A stretch of DNA of 64,000 nucleotides from Halopseudomonas laoshanensis (GCF_008365385.1 NZ_QOVF01000007.1:93396-157395); one strand, 5' to 3'. Shown: positions 1 through 8,583, counted from the first letter of the stretch. Notes: generated from the letters alone by a model not told the origin. Program-made: numbers and translations.

Positions 1-1124
1 ATGAAATTGACCCGAGTATTTTCCTTGTACATGTGCGGGCCCTTTTGCCGCAGCTTGTGCGCGCCGGCCATTTCACCGTGGTCAGCCGTAAGGATGACGA
101 TGGTGTCCTGATCCCTCCCGCTGGCTTTGAGCGCCCCCAACACCTGGGCGATCGACTGATCGACATCGCGAATGCAGTTGAAGTAGTAACTCTGCAAGCC
201 CTGCCAAAGCTGTTCGTCTTGCGGATCAATATGGCCGTAGACCTGATTACAGATATGCACATCGGTCTGGTGCGCCCAGGGCTTGGTACGCAGATCTTCA
301 CGATAGAAACTGGTCGGCAGCGGCACATCCCAATGCTTGGCATAGACGCCTGTCGCCGGGCCGGGGGAAATCGGCCCCAGGTAATTTTCGCGCAAGCGGC
401 TGCGTTGCTGGGCCGGGCCCGAGCTGTAGAACATGATGTCGTGCGGATTGACGAAATTGACCGCCATAAACCAGGGTTTCTGGTCATCGCGGTGCTCATG
501 CAGCCAACTGACAGTGTCGCTGGCGGTAACCTTATCGAAGATAAACCCGCTCATATGCGAGCCATGCGGATCACCATTGAGGTTGTAATCCGCAAACCCG
601 AAAGGCAGCAGCGCATCGGTGGTGGTCTTCACCTCGCCATAGGTCAGGTCAGAGGCTTCGGTGATATGCGACAGATGCCACTTGCCCTTGTAGGCCGTGT
701 GATAGCCAAGCTCTCTGAGCATATGCCCCAGCGTCGGCATCGATGAAGACAACTCATTGAATGGCGGCAATCCCAAATTGGCGACGATGCCGGTTTTCTG
801 CGTGTGCTGGCCGGTAAAAATCACCGAGCGCGATGGCGAGCAAGGCGTGGTGTTGACGTGGAAGTTACCCATACTCACGCCGCACTGCATCAGCGCTTCA
901 TGGCCGGGCAATTGCAGCACGCTTGGCAAGTCGGCCATGGCCCGTTCCTGGTCGGTGACGATCAACAGGATATTGAGCTTTTTCCCGGCGCGGGCGGAAG
1001 TCGCTACCGCACCCTGTGTGGTAGATGTCTGAGTACTTTTCCCAGCCGGCTGCGCACCGAGCGATTGAGCCAGGCCGGCAGCAGATACTGCACCAGCCAA
1101 CTTCAACAGTTCACGACGCTTCAT
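1..1124 (-). CDS. Tat-exported sulfatase, N-terminal part (gene runs off the window start)
   Basis: About 374 residues of an alkaline-phosphatase-superfamily sulfatase are visible; the C-terminus lies outside the window. The start ATG at 1124 follows a GGAG-type ribosome site. The N-terminus begins MKRRELLKLAG, a twin-arginine signal, so export to the periplasm in folded form is likely. Residues 50-60 (NILLIVTDQER) give the first metal-binding acidic cluster. Residues 95-99 (CSPSR) are the Cys-type sulfatase signature, in which the cysteine is converted to formylglycine. The family hydrolyses sulfate esters; the substrate cannot be told. It is transcribed away from the GT2 gene. No formylglycine-generating enzyme gene is seen nearby. 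Confidence 0.85.
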   Translation of the reverse strand, partial: MKRRELLKLAGAVSAAGLAQSLGAQPAGKSTQTSTTQGAVATSARAGKKLNILLIVTDQERAMADLPSVLQLPGHEALMQCGVSMGNFHVNTTPCSPSRSVIFTGQHTQKTGIVANLGLPPFNELSSSMPTLGHMLRELGYHTAYKGKWHLSHITEASDLTYGEVKTTTDALLPFGFADYNLNGDPHGSHMSGFIFDKVTASDTVSWLHEHRDDQKPWFMAVNFVNPHDIMFYSSGPAQQRSRLRENYLGPISPGPATGVYAKHWDVPLPTSFYREDLRTKPWAHQTDVHICNQVYGHIDPQDEQLWQGLQSYYFNCIRDVDQSIAQVLGALKASGRDQDTIVILTADHGEMAGAHKLRQKGPHMYKENTRVNF

Positions 1125-1356
1125 CCTTGGCTCCTTGCACCAGGGGTGCATTAACTTTTGTGATTGTTCGAAGGACAGAGGCCAGATTTACAAAGGTATT
1201 GGAATAATACCAATGCATTTTAAGTCGAGAGTCGATGCGCCTAGCGCATTGAAAAACCGGCGTTCGGGAGGGGTCCAGCATGGTGGCAATAAAGAATGTT
1301 GAAACAATCCCACTGGCAGACGTCCAACAGACTTAGGGCAGGATTATTTCCTCATA

Positions 1357-1372
1357 TGTGATGCGGATCACA
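1357..1372. promoter_or_regulatory. Perfect CRP/Vfr-type palindrome TGTGA-N6-TCACA
   Basis: The sequence TGTGATGCGGATCACA matches the CRP/Vfr half-site pair exactly. It lies in the 456-bp gap between the divergent sulfatase (start 1124) and GT2 (start 1581) genes, about 210 bp before the GT2 start and 230 bp before the sulfatase start. The rest of this gap (1125-1580) is AT-rich and shows no convincing ORF. Vfr is the Pseudomonas CRP homologue. Which gene is controlled is inference. Confidence 0.55.
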
Positions 1373-1580
1373 GAAGAAATATTTATAAGCGATCTTTACC
1401 ACCTGCCAGAAATATTCAGCAACTATTTGTATCCATTCAAATTTAAACCGCACGGCCAATTGATATTATGTTGGCATCATAAAAAGACGGTTCCAAAGCG
1501 TCATTTCGCCCCCTTGCCTTGCCTTCTGAAATCTGTTCTTTTTGCAGATAAGGAAGACTCATACCACTCAGGGAACTGAA

Positions 1581-2645
1581 ATGAAAAAGGTATACGCCGT
1601 AGTACTCACCTACAATCGAAAGGATCTGCTCAAACGCAGTCTAGACGCCATTTTCTGTCAGACCCGGTGCTGTGATGGGGTCATCGTTATAGATAACGCC
1701 AGCAGCGACGGCACCGAGTCCATGCTGATGCAGGCTGACTATCCCGGTCTGCAACTCTACGTTCTCTCGCATAACATAGGCGCCTCCGGCGGGTTCAACG
1801 CGGGGTTCCGCATGGCCTTCCAGCAAGGGGCCGATTTTGTCTGGATGATGGATGATGACGTCATCGCCGCGCCCGATGCCCTGGCCCAGCTTCTGGAGGC
1901 CGACGAGTTACTGGAAAGCAACTCCACCGAACGCGCATTTCTGCTTTCGACGGCCTTCACCGAGAGTGGGCTGATCACCAACGCGCCGAGTGTCGACACC
2001 CGGCGCAACCGCATTGATTATGAAAGCTGGCCGCTGACTCTGGAGCATGGCGTGCTGCCAGTGCGCCGGGCGACCTTTGTATCGATCCTGGTCCCTCGCG
2101 CTACGCTGGAAGAGTACGGTCTGCCCATCGCGTCCATGTTCATCTGGGGAGAAGATACCGAGTTCACGCTCAGGGTCACGGCTAAAGTACCTGGTTACAT
2201 CGTCGGCAAGAGCAAGGTTGAACATCTGCGGCAAGAGAATGGCGCCATCAGCATCATGGCGGAAACCAACCCTGCCCGGCTCAAATATCATCGCCATTAT
2301 TTCCGCAATGAGATATTTGTCGCGCGCAAATATTCCCGCAACCGGCGCCTGATCATTTCCATATGCAAACAGTTGGTACTGATGGTCAGATTGCTGCGCA
2401 TGCATCAGCCACAAAAAGCGCGCATCGTGTTGCAGGGGTTATCGGAAAGCTGGCGCTTCAACCCCGGGATCGAATCGGCATCCTCGCCGATTGAGGATCT
2501 GGGGGTAACCGTGCGGTCACCGACGTCCTACTTCGAACCCACTGAGGTCGAGCACAAGGACTTCGCGCTCGACTCTCTGCCACTGAATTCAGAAGAGCTT
2601 TTCGACCCGCTCATCGATCAGAGGCCAGGACCGATCCTTGTCTGA
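1581..2645 (+). CDS. GT2-family glycosyltransferase (GlfT2/rhamnosyltransferase-like)
   Basis: This 354-residue protein is a family 2 inverting glycosyltransferase that transfers a sugar from a nucleotide donor to a glycan acceptor. The GT-A fold is shown by LTYNRKDLL (residues 9-17), DNASSDGT (38-45), NIGASGGFNAGF (65-76) and the metal/nucleotide motif MMDDD (89-93). A later WGED (189-192) fits the catalytic acidic pair of the GlfT2-like branch. The start at 1581 is chosen over an in-frame ATG at 1542 because the fold begins immediately after it. It stands alone on the plus strand and converges on the sugar operon, overlapping the epimerase gene by 57 bp. It probably uses the sugar made by that operon (inference). 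Confidence 0.85.
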   Translation: MKKVYAVVLTYNRKDLLKRSLDAIFCQTRCCDGVIVIDNASSDGTESMLMQADYPGLQLYVLSHNIGASGGFNAGFRMAFQQGADFVWMMDDDVIAAPDALAQLLEADELLESNSTERAFLLSTAFTESGLITNAPSVDTRRNRIDYESWPLTLEHGVLPVRRATFVSILVPRATLEEYGLPIASMFIWGEDTEFTLRVTAKVPGYIVGKSKVEHLRQENGAISIMAETNPARLKYHRHYFRNEIFVARKYSRNRRLIISICKQLVLMVRLLRMHQPQKARIVLQGLSESWRFNPGIESASSPIEDLGVTVRSPTSYFEPTEVEHKDFALDSLPLNSEELFDPLIDQRPGPILV

Positions 2646-3137
2646 CATGGTGCTGACCGGCAACGGCCAGACGATCCCGAGGCGTTCATCGTTGAAACGT
2701 AAACCACGCTCCGCATGGGGCGTGTAGGGCGCAGAAACCAGATAGCTGACTTCGGTATCATCCACCAGGGTCTGGAAGGAGTGGGCAAATCCCGGGGGCA
2801 CATAAAGCTGATGGCGGTTGCGATCCGTCAGCTCGAACGCTTCGTGTTGCAAGTAACTGGGAGAGTCTTCGCGCAGATCGACAATAACGTCCACAATCGC
2901 CCCCCTGATACACCTGATCAGCTTGGCTTCGGCATAGGGCTGAATCTGGTAGTGCAGCCCGCGCAAGGTGCCTCGCTGGGCGGAGACCGACGTGTTTTGC
3001 TGAACATAATCGCCGGCCATTCCGTGCTGCAGAAATTCTTCGCGGCACATGCTGCGAGCAAAAGAGCCGCGCTCATCACCCCGGGGCTCCAGCTCGATCA
3101 ACCAGGCATCCTTCAGAGTAGTTTCTCGGTAAATCAT
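2589..3137 (-). CDS. dTDP-4-dehydrorhamnose 3,5-epimerase-like protein (RmlC/RfbC family)
   Basis: This 182-residue cupin epimerase matches the length of RmlC. Key family features are present: RGDERGSFAR (19-28), GTLRGLHYQ (56-64) with the catalytic His at 62, and the PPGFAHSF stretch. The start ATG at 3137 has AAAAGGAG directly upstream; the in-frame extension to 3164 has no such site. It is the last gene of a four-gene minus-strand operon, 33 bp after the SAF oxidoreductase. RmlC acts on dTDP sugars, but the neighbouring cytidylyltransferase suggests a CDP-sugar substrate here (inference). Its 3' end overlaps the convergent GT2 gene by 57 bp. Confidence 0.85.
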   Translation of the reverse strand: MIYRETTLKDAWLIELEPRGDERGSFARSMCREEFLQHGMAGDYVQQNTSVSAQRGTLRGLHYQIQPYAEAKLIRCIRGAIVDVIVDLREDSPSYLQHEAFELTDRNRHQLYVPPGFAHSFQTLVDDTEVSYLVSAPYTPHAERGLRFNDERLGIVWPLPVSTMSDKDRSWPLIDERVEKLF

Positions 3138-3170
3138 GCAAAACTCCTTTTCAATGGCTGCCACAGGGCT

Positions 3171-4478
3171 TCAAGCAAACAGGTGTTCCTGCTCGGCGTA
3201 TAAGGCATCCACCAAGCGCCCGGGGGGTACGCTGACATCGTCAAAGGTCAGCGGTGTGTCCTTGGCGACCGGGCGTACCAGCGTGCAGCCCAACGCCAGA
3301 CCGACTGGCAGCAGGTTGTCGCGGCGCACCGCGTCCATATTTTCCGCTACGCCGTAGACCTCATAGCCGCCGAAATCCTCAATCACCTCCCCTGGCTGCA
3401 GGTGCTTCTTGGCCAATGCAATCACACCCACCGTGGGCCCTCCCTTCGGCGTCAGTACCGCGTCGTTGAACAGCACCGCCCGCGCGACCGAATTGGGAAC
3501 TTCGAAATGGCAAAGGTGATAGGGCGTATAGAAGCAGTAGTACGGCCCCTTGCCGAGCTTGTACAGCTCGAGATAATGCCGCTGCCGAGGGTTGTCCAGC
3601 GTGCCCAGAACAAAGATGCCAGGGCCCGGTCGCGCGCCTACCACATAGTCAACGAGCCCTGGGCCTGTAGGATCCAGATGCGGTTCAAAGGCCGCAAGAG
3701 TTTCTTCGATGGGCACTAGCGGAGCGCCCGGATCACCACCGGAAAAGTCTGGCCCGAGCATGCCGCGGCGAGCTACCCGCATACCGGTACCGTTGGCCAC
3801 GATAGCCTGCTCGAAGGAAATCTTGGTGCCATCGGCAAACGAGGCGACCATCGCCGCCTTCTGCCCCCACCGTTTGGCGAAACTTTCCTGAGTGGTTGGA
3901 TTGCGATATGGGTCGTGCAAGCCTTTGATGTTACCGCACAGAACAGGCTTCAAACCCAGTCCGGCAACGAACCGGTACTGGTTCATTTGCACACCTGGCT
4001 GATCGCCATCGGAGAAGCTGTAAACTACTCCGGCAGCGTCCGCGCGCTGCTTGAGAATCGGGCCAATTGTGCCGTCCAGCTCGGCGTTCATCTGCACTAC
4101 ATGCTTGCCGCTTTCCAGTGCCGCCAGAACGGCATGGGCAGCAAATTCGATCGACCCGGTCACTTCAATGATTGCATCCAGACCATCCGCCCGCGCCAGC
4201 GCCTGAGCATCCTCGGTAACCGCCGGGCGGCCGGCGGCAATGGCGCTCTCCAACTGCGCCTGGGTGTCGCAACGCACAGGCTCAACGCCGACTTGTCCGT
4301 ATAGCGCAATGGCCGGTGCCAGGTGCCGATTGGCTACCGCGCACAACTCCATCCCCTGAGTGGCGGTCATTATCTGCAACGCAATACCGCTGGCCTGAAA
4401 GCCCGCGCCAATCATGCCCACGCGAATGGGCCGCCCTTCTGCCTGACGCTTGGCCAGGGCGCTGTCGACGATGATCAT
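3171..4478 (-). CDS. NAD(P)-dependent oxidoreductase with C-terminal SAF domain
   Basis: This 435-residue protein has an N-terminal Rossmann nucleotide-binding site, GMIGAGFQASG (about residues 21-31), resembling homoserine-dehydrogenase-like oxidoreductases. The C-terminal 90 residues (LAKKHLQPGEVIEDFGGYEV onward) resemble the SAF domain shared by antifreeze-like and FlgA-type proteins. Proteins of this architecture recur in surface polysaccharide loci beside glucose-1-phosphate cytidylyltransferase. The reaction is not known to me. It sits 30 bp after rfbF and 33 bp before the epimerase gene, so it is almost certainly co-transcribed and acts in the same sugar pathway. Confidence 0.8.
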   Translation of the reverse strand: MIIVDSALAKRQAEGRPIRVGMIGAGFQASGIALQIMTATQGMELCAVANRHLAPAIALYGQVGVEPVRCDTQAQLESAIAAGRPAVTEDAQALARADGLDAIIEVTGSIEFAAHAVLAALESGKHVVQMNAELDGTIGPILKQRADAAGVVYSFSDGDQPGVQMNQYRFVAGLGLKPVLCGNIKGLHDPYRNPTTQESFAKRWGQKAAMVASFADGTKISFEQAIVANGTGMRVARRGMLGPDFSGGDPGAPLVPIEETLAAFEPHLDPTGPGLVDYVVGARPGPGIFVLGTLDNPRQRHYLELYKLGKGPYYCFYTPYHLCHFEVPNSVARAVLFNDAVLTPKGGPTVGVIALAKKHLQPGEVIEDFGGYEVYGVAENMDAVRRDNLLPVGLALGCTLVRPVAKDTPLTFDDVSVPPGRLVDALYAEQEHLFA

Positions 4479-4508
4479 TGCTCTTCTCCGAATCTTGCGC
4501 TGACGTGA

Positions 4509-5282
4509 TCAGTCCCAAAGCTTCCAGGGCGCACCGGCGGCCCAGGTCTCTTCCAGTACCACCTTGTCGCGAAGCGAGTCCATGCTCTGCCAATATCCCT
4601 TGTGGTGATAACTACCCAGCTTGCCGGCTTCAACCAGACGGTTCATCGGCTCGTTTTCCCAAACCGTCTGGTCGTCGTCAATCAGATCAAACACCTTGGG
4701 CTCACAGACAAAAAAACCACCGTTGATCAAACCACCATCAGCAGCGCCCTTTTCGCGGAAACCTTCCACGTGACTCAGCTCTTCATTCAAGCGCAGCGCG
4801 CCGTAACGGCCCGGCTGTGTCACCGCGGTCAAGGTGCACCAATGCCCGGACCTACGGTGGGCCTCGACCAGCGCAGTAATATCCACATCACTTACGCCGT
4901 CACCATAGGTCAAGCAGAAGGGTCCGTCAGAAAGGTATTGCTGAGCACGCTTGAGGCGCCCCCCGGTCATGGTGTCGCCACCGGTATCAAGTACGGTGAC
5001 CTTCCACTTCTCCTTCAGCTTGTCATGCCATTCGATACTGCCGCTTTGCAGATCAATGGTGTAATCGCTGCGGATGCCGCGGTAGTTGAGAAAGTACTCC
5101 TTGATAAATGCGACCTTGTAACCACCCAGCACCACAAACTCGGTAAAACCATGATGGGCGTACATTTTCATGATGTGCCAGATGATCGGCATGCCACCAA
5201 CTTCAACCATCGGCTTGGGCCTGACGGCTGTTTCCTCACTCAATCGGGTACCAAACCCGCCGGCAAATATCGCTACTTTCAT
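4509..5282 (-). CDS. rfbF: Glucose-1-phosphate cytidylyltransferase
   Basis: This 257-residue enzyme forms CDP-glucose from CTP and glucose 1-phosphate, the entry step to CDP-linked deoxy sugars. The N-terminus MKVAIFAGGFGTRLSEET is the nucleotidyltransferase signature, followed by the uridylyl/cytidylyl lysine motif RPKPMVEVGG (residues 22-31) and TYGDGVSDVD with the metal-binding Asp. Length equals that of RfbF/DdhA enzymes. It lies 39 bp after the SDR gene. A CDP-glucose 4,6-dehydratase, the usual partner, is not obvious in this operon. Confidence 0.93.
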   Translation of the reverse strand: MKVAIFAGGFGTRLSEETAVRPKPMVEVGGMPIIWHIMKMYAHHGFTEFVVLGGYKVAFIKEYFLNYRGIRSDYTIDLQSGSIEWHDKLKEKWKVTVLDTGGDTMTGGRLKRAQQYLSDGPFCLTYGDGVSDVDITALVEAHRRSGHWCTLTAVTQPGRYGALRLNEELSHVEGFREKGAADGGLINGGFFVCEPKVFDLIDDDQTVWENEPMNRLVEAGKLGSYHHKGYWQSMDSLRDKVVLEETWAAGAPWKLWD

Positions 5283-5321
5283 ATAGCTACACTCCTTGGC
5301 TGCTACGGAAAAATAAACCGC

Positions 5322-6368
5322 TTAACGCTCAAGCCAGACCAGATTCTCGGATAGCCGCTGTTCGGCAATATGGCTTTGCAGCACATGCAGACGCATTAGC
5401 GGTGAAGAGCGGAAATCAGCGTCGTTGAACTTCATCCGTGTCAGGCCCTCGATCAAGCGTTTGATCGAGTCGGACAAGGTCATCTGCGGCTGATGATCTG
5501 GCGCCAAACGGGCGAAGAGGCTGAAGTCCACCTTGTATGAGCGGCTGTCGACCGGTGCATCGGTATTGATACTGACCGTGGTGCCAGGAACGGCATCGGC
5601 CACCGCCGCCGCAAGATCGCGCACCTGATGATTGCGCGCGTCAGATCCGGTATTGACCGTGAGGAACCGGCCGCCGTTATCGGCTTGCCGCTGCACGGCC
5701 CAATCGATAGCGCGGGCCATGTCTGCCACATCAATCAATGGCCGCCAGGGTGAACCATCGCTGAGCACGGTGATCCGCCCCTCGCTCAGCGCGCAGGCAA
5801 CAAAGTCATTGAGTACCAGGTCCAGCCGCAGGCGGTCGGACATGCCACAGGCAGTAGCAAAACGCAGGCAGGTGATGACCATGTCGGTGTCTATCTCGGC
5901 CAACGCTTGTTCGGAACCGATTTTTGATTTGGCATAGGCCGTCATGGGGGCCACGGGATCAGACTCGCAACGCGGCGCGCCGTCAGCTACGCCGTAGACG
6001 CTGCAGCTGGAAGCAAACACAAAATGACTGACTCCCACGGCAGCGCAATTTTTAGCGATGGCCAGCGTTGCGTCCTGATTGATCTCCCGTGTCACCGCGG
6101 CGAAGCGGTTGCCCATCGGATCATTGGAAACGGCGGCCAACTGGACCACCGCGTCGTAGCCCTTGAGCTCGTTCTCAGTGATCGCTCGCACGTCACCAAA
6201 GAATTGTTGATGCAGATAGCGCTCCGGTGCGCTGATGGCACCGGTCAGGCAGTGAGCGAAGTAGGCATTGTCGTAACCATCGATTTGCGCCTGGGGATGC
6301 CGCTGAGCAAGCTCGCGCACCACTGATGGGCCGACATATCCCAGGTTCCCCAACACAAGTATTTTCAT
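5322..6368 (-). CDS. NAD-dependent epimerase/dehydratase (extended SDR)
   Basis: This 348-residue extended short-chain dehydrogenase is the first gene of the sugar operon. It shows the NAD-binding GNLGYVG (residues 7-13), a PMGNRF segment, the catalytic-Ser region SSCSVYG and the YAKSK (YxxxK) catalytic pair. The start ATG at 6368 has AAGGAAAG upstream. It probably interconverts or dehydrates a nucleotide sugar. It might take the place of the missing CDP-glucose 4,6-dehydratase, though the motifs do not prove this. It is divergent from the LysR gene with 264 bp between. Confidence 0.8.
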   Translation of the reverse strand: MKILVLGNLGYVGPSVVRELAQRHPQAQIDGYDNAYFAHCLTGAISAPERYLHQQFFGDVRAITENELKGYDAVVQLAAVSNDPMGNRFAAVTREINQDATLAIAKNCAAVGVSHFVFASSCSVYGVADGAPRCESDPVAPMTAYAKSKIGSEQALAEIDTDMVITCLRFATACGMSDRLRLDLVLNDFVACALSEGRITVLSDGSPWRPLIDVADMARAIDWAVQRQADNGGRFLTVNTGSDARNHQVRDLAAAVADAVPGTTVSINTDAPVDSRSYKVDFSLFARLAPDHQPQMTLSDSIKRLIEGLTRMKFNDADFRSSPLMRLHVLQSHIAEQRLSENLVWLER

Positions 6369-6632
6369 GCAGCTTTCCTTAGCAGAGGGCCCGATAATAT
6401 TTTGAAACAAGCTAAAAAATGGATCCAACAGCGCAATCAGGTCAAGAGCTATTTTTCAAACAAGAAAGATTCCGACGAAATGCTCGGACACAGCGTATTC
6501 GGCGCACGAGCTCAGCACCCCAATGCTGCCACCCAGGCGACCGGCCGGCAGATTGCCGACATCACTGGCGTTTCTTCGCCTGAGAAGCATAGACTCCATG
6601 CACTACAAACTTAACAGTAATGCAGGGGGCGC

Positions 6633-7529
6633 ATGAGCAACCTTCAGCAACTACGTCATTTTGCCGCCTTGGCTGAACACGGCAACTTCGCCCGGGCAGC
6701 CGAAGCGGTGCATCTCAGCCAGCCCGCGCTGAGCCGCAGTATTCAGGGACTCGAAGCAAGCCTGGACTGCCGCCTGCTCGACCGCCACAGCCGCGGCATC
6801 AGCCTGACCGTGCATGGTCAATTAGTGCTTGAGCACGCTCAAAGATTATTGGCTGGTAGTCATGCATTGAAAAACGCGGTCAGCCAACTGGGTAACCTGG
6901 AAGCTGGCGAGCTGCTGCTGGGCAGCGGCCCTTACCCGGCAGCGCGTTTGATTCCGCAAGCTATAGGCAAACTTGCCAGCGCCTACCCGCGTGTAAGAAT
7001 TCAACTGCTGATCGACAACTGGCTGGGTCTGCGCCGCCGGTTACTCAACGATGATCTGGAGCTGTTTGTCGCAGACATCCGCGATCTGGAAGACGACCCA
7101 CTCCTGCATATTGAGGCTCTGAGCGTGCATCGCGGCGTGATCTGCTGCCGGCCCGACCATCCTCTCAGCCGCAAGAAGAGTCTCTCGATTGAAGAGCTGT
7201 TGGCCTATCCCTTGGCGGCAACGCATTTGCCTCAGCAAATCAGTCAGGAGCTCAACAGTCTGAGTGGCAAGGAACAGCCGATCAGCATTCAGTGTGACAA
7301 CTTCATGGTACTCAAAGCGCTGGTAGCGCAGAGCGACGTACTGACCATGGCGTTATGGGATGTGGTCGCAGAAGATGTGGCCGCCGGCCGACTGAGCGTA
7401 CTGCCGCTGGCCAACGGTATGTTTCAGCAGACCTCTGCTTATGGATTGGTTAGCCGCGCAGGTCACACGCTCTCACCTGCTGCACAGATTCTCAGGCAGC
7501 ACGTGCTGGAAGATGAAAGGACAAGTTAG
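6633..7529 (+). CDS. LysR-family transcriptional regulator
   Basis: This is a typical 298-residue LysR regulator. The winged helix-turn-helix occupies residues 1-60 (LQQLRHFAALAEHGNFARAA, then LSQPALSRSIQGLE), and a periplasmic-binding-like co-inducer domain covers about 90-295. It is divergent from the sugar operon (5' end at 6368) and convergent with the secreted repeat protein. LysR regulators often act on a divergent neighbour, so the sugar operon is a candidate target, but no operator was identified. The 103-bp gap after it shows no clear terminator. Confidence 0.92.
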   Translation: MSNLQQLRHFAALAEHGNFARAAEAVHLSQPALSRSIQGLEASLDCRLLDRHSRGISLTVHGQLVLEHAQRLLAGSHALKNAVSQLGNLEAGELLLGSGPYPAARLIPQAIGKLASAYPRVRIQLLIDNWLGLRRRLLNDDLELFVADIRDLEDDPLLHIEALSVHRGVICCRPDHPLSRKKSLSIEELLAYPLAATHLPQQISQELNSLSGKEQPISIQCDNFMVLKALVAQSDVLTMALWDVVAEDVAAGRLSVLPLANGMFQQTSAYGLVSRAGHTLSPAAQILRQHVLEDERTS

Positions 7530-7632
7530 CTGCGGATCAAGCTGGAAGGGATAGCCAGAGGGAGAATGGCGAACCCGACCGAACAACTAACACCTTGGCA
7601 GGCAGCAGCTGAACAGGCCGGGCTCTTGCAGC

Positions 7633-8010
7633 TCATGAAAGGGTGCTGACGCTAGGCGACACACCCCGTTCGGCATCACGTAACAGATCCCTCAAGCGCT
7701 CAGAGCCATCCTCAGCCAGAAAGCCTTTGTGACTCTCATCCGCAGAAGGTCCGAACTGCGATGCACCCTGTAACAGCTCACGCAAACGCTCGGAGCCGTC
7801 CTCTACCAGATAGTCTTTCAGGTCACTACCTGTAGAAAAGCCAAGTTGCGATGCACTGTTTGCTCTGCTTTCTACCGACTTGGTACGCAGATCGATAAGA
7901 CGCTCCGCACCGCCCTCAGCATGGGCAACACCGAAAGAAGACCCTACCAACACAGCGGCTGAGACCAGACCCGCCAACACATTAGAAGACAGACGATTTG
8001 ATACTTTCAT
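7633..8010 (-). CDS. Secreted small protein with three E-D/G-G-S/A-E-R-L repeats, function unknown
   Basis: This 125-residue protein has a clear Sec signal peptide (MKVSNRLSSNVLAGLVSAAV and on, cleavage after AHA at 31). The mature part is built from repeats: EGGAERLIDLR (32-42), EDGSERLRELL (70-80) and EDGSERLRDLL (100-110), with ASQLG (54-58) and ASQFG (84-88) between. The start at 8010 has a strong GGAGG site; the longer in-frame reading to 8148 has none and would bury the signal. It is monocistronic, convergent with the LysR gene. I do not recognise the family and give no function. Periplasmic location is inferred. Confidence 0.8.
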   Translation of the reverse strand: MKVSNRLSSNVLAGLVSAAVLVGSSFGVAHAEGGAERLIDLRTKSVESRANSASQLGFSTGSDLKDYLVEDGSERLRELLQGASQFGPSADESHKGFLAEDGSERLRDLLRDAERGVSPSVSTLS

Positions 8011-8408
8011 TTTGCATACCTCCAGAACCGTTTTATGACTTGAGGCGGGCTTGAATATGACCGCCTTCAAGATTCCTGCAGAACAAGCCCATTGGCTCTC
8101 TGCATGGTTCGTACGATAAAGATCTGGAGGAAAATGCGGTACACACATACTGTCAACTTATTGCCCAATTCTGCATGCACCCTTATTGAGCATCCTTCAT
8201 CACCATTTACAACCCCTGAAAAATGGGGCTTCTATAACAAATAAAACAATCCTGTAAGATTATTGCCCATTCCTACTTGCCTGGTTATCCGATGCACACG
8301 GCGCACTCTTGCATTAGCTGCCAGAACGATTATGGTAGAGAGTATTCCCGTCTGAAAACCGCAATCGCACATGAAGCAGCCTCATTCCACCTCTAGAACG
8401 CCTCAGGA

Positions 8409-8583
8409 CTTCCTCGTTTAAGCCGGGACGTTTTATACGTACCCGGCCGTGTCATTTATCGCCCGTCTCCTAGGTCCTGCCCCATACAAGATGGTTTGAG
8501 TCGCTCGGCGCAGCCGAAGCGCGACCAAGGTCTGTGTCCGGTCTGAGCATGAAAAAATTGAATCAAACGGAAGAATACTCAGT
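8409..8583 (+). ncRNA. rnk 5' leader RNA with conserved hairpin
   Basis: The leader begins with CTTCCT-N3-TTAAGCCGGGACG and folds into a 26-nt hairpin (8422-8447): GCCGGG pairs with CCCGGC, ACGT pairs with ACGT, and A8441 is bulged. A second stem lies at about 8504-8530 (GTCGCTCGGC / GCCGA..GCGAC). The first hairpin recurs before the second Rnk-like gene at 13513-13538. A structured rnk leader motif has been described for Pseudomonas; identity with it is from memory. The rest of the 573-bp gap (8011-8408) shows only AT-rich sequence and no ORF. Confidence 0.65.

Noticed and set aside
8159..8274. Two copies of TTATTGCCCA-like sequence before rnk
   Set aside because: Short and imperfect, in AT-rich DNA; consistent with chance.
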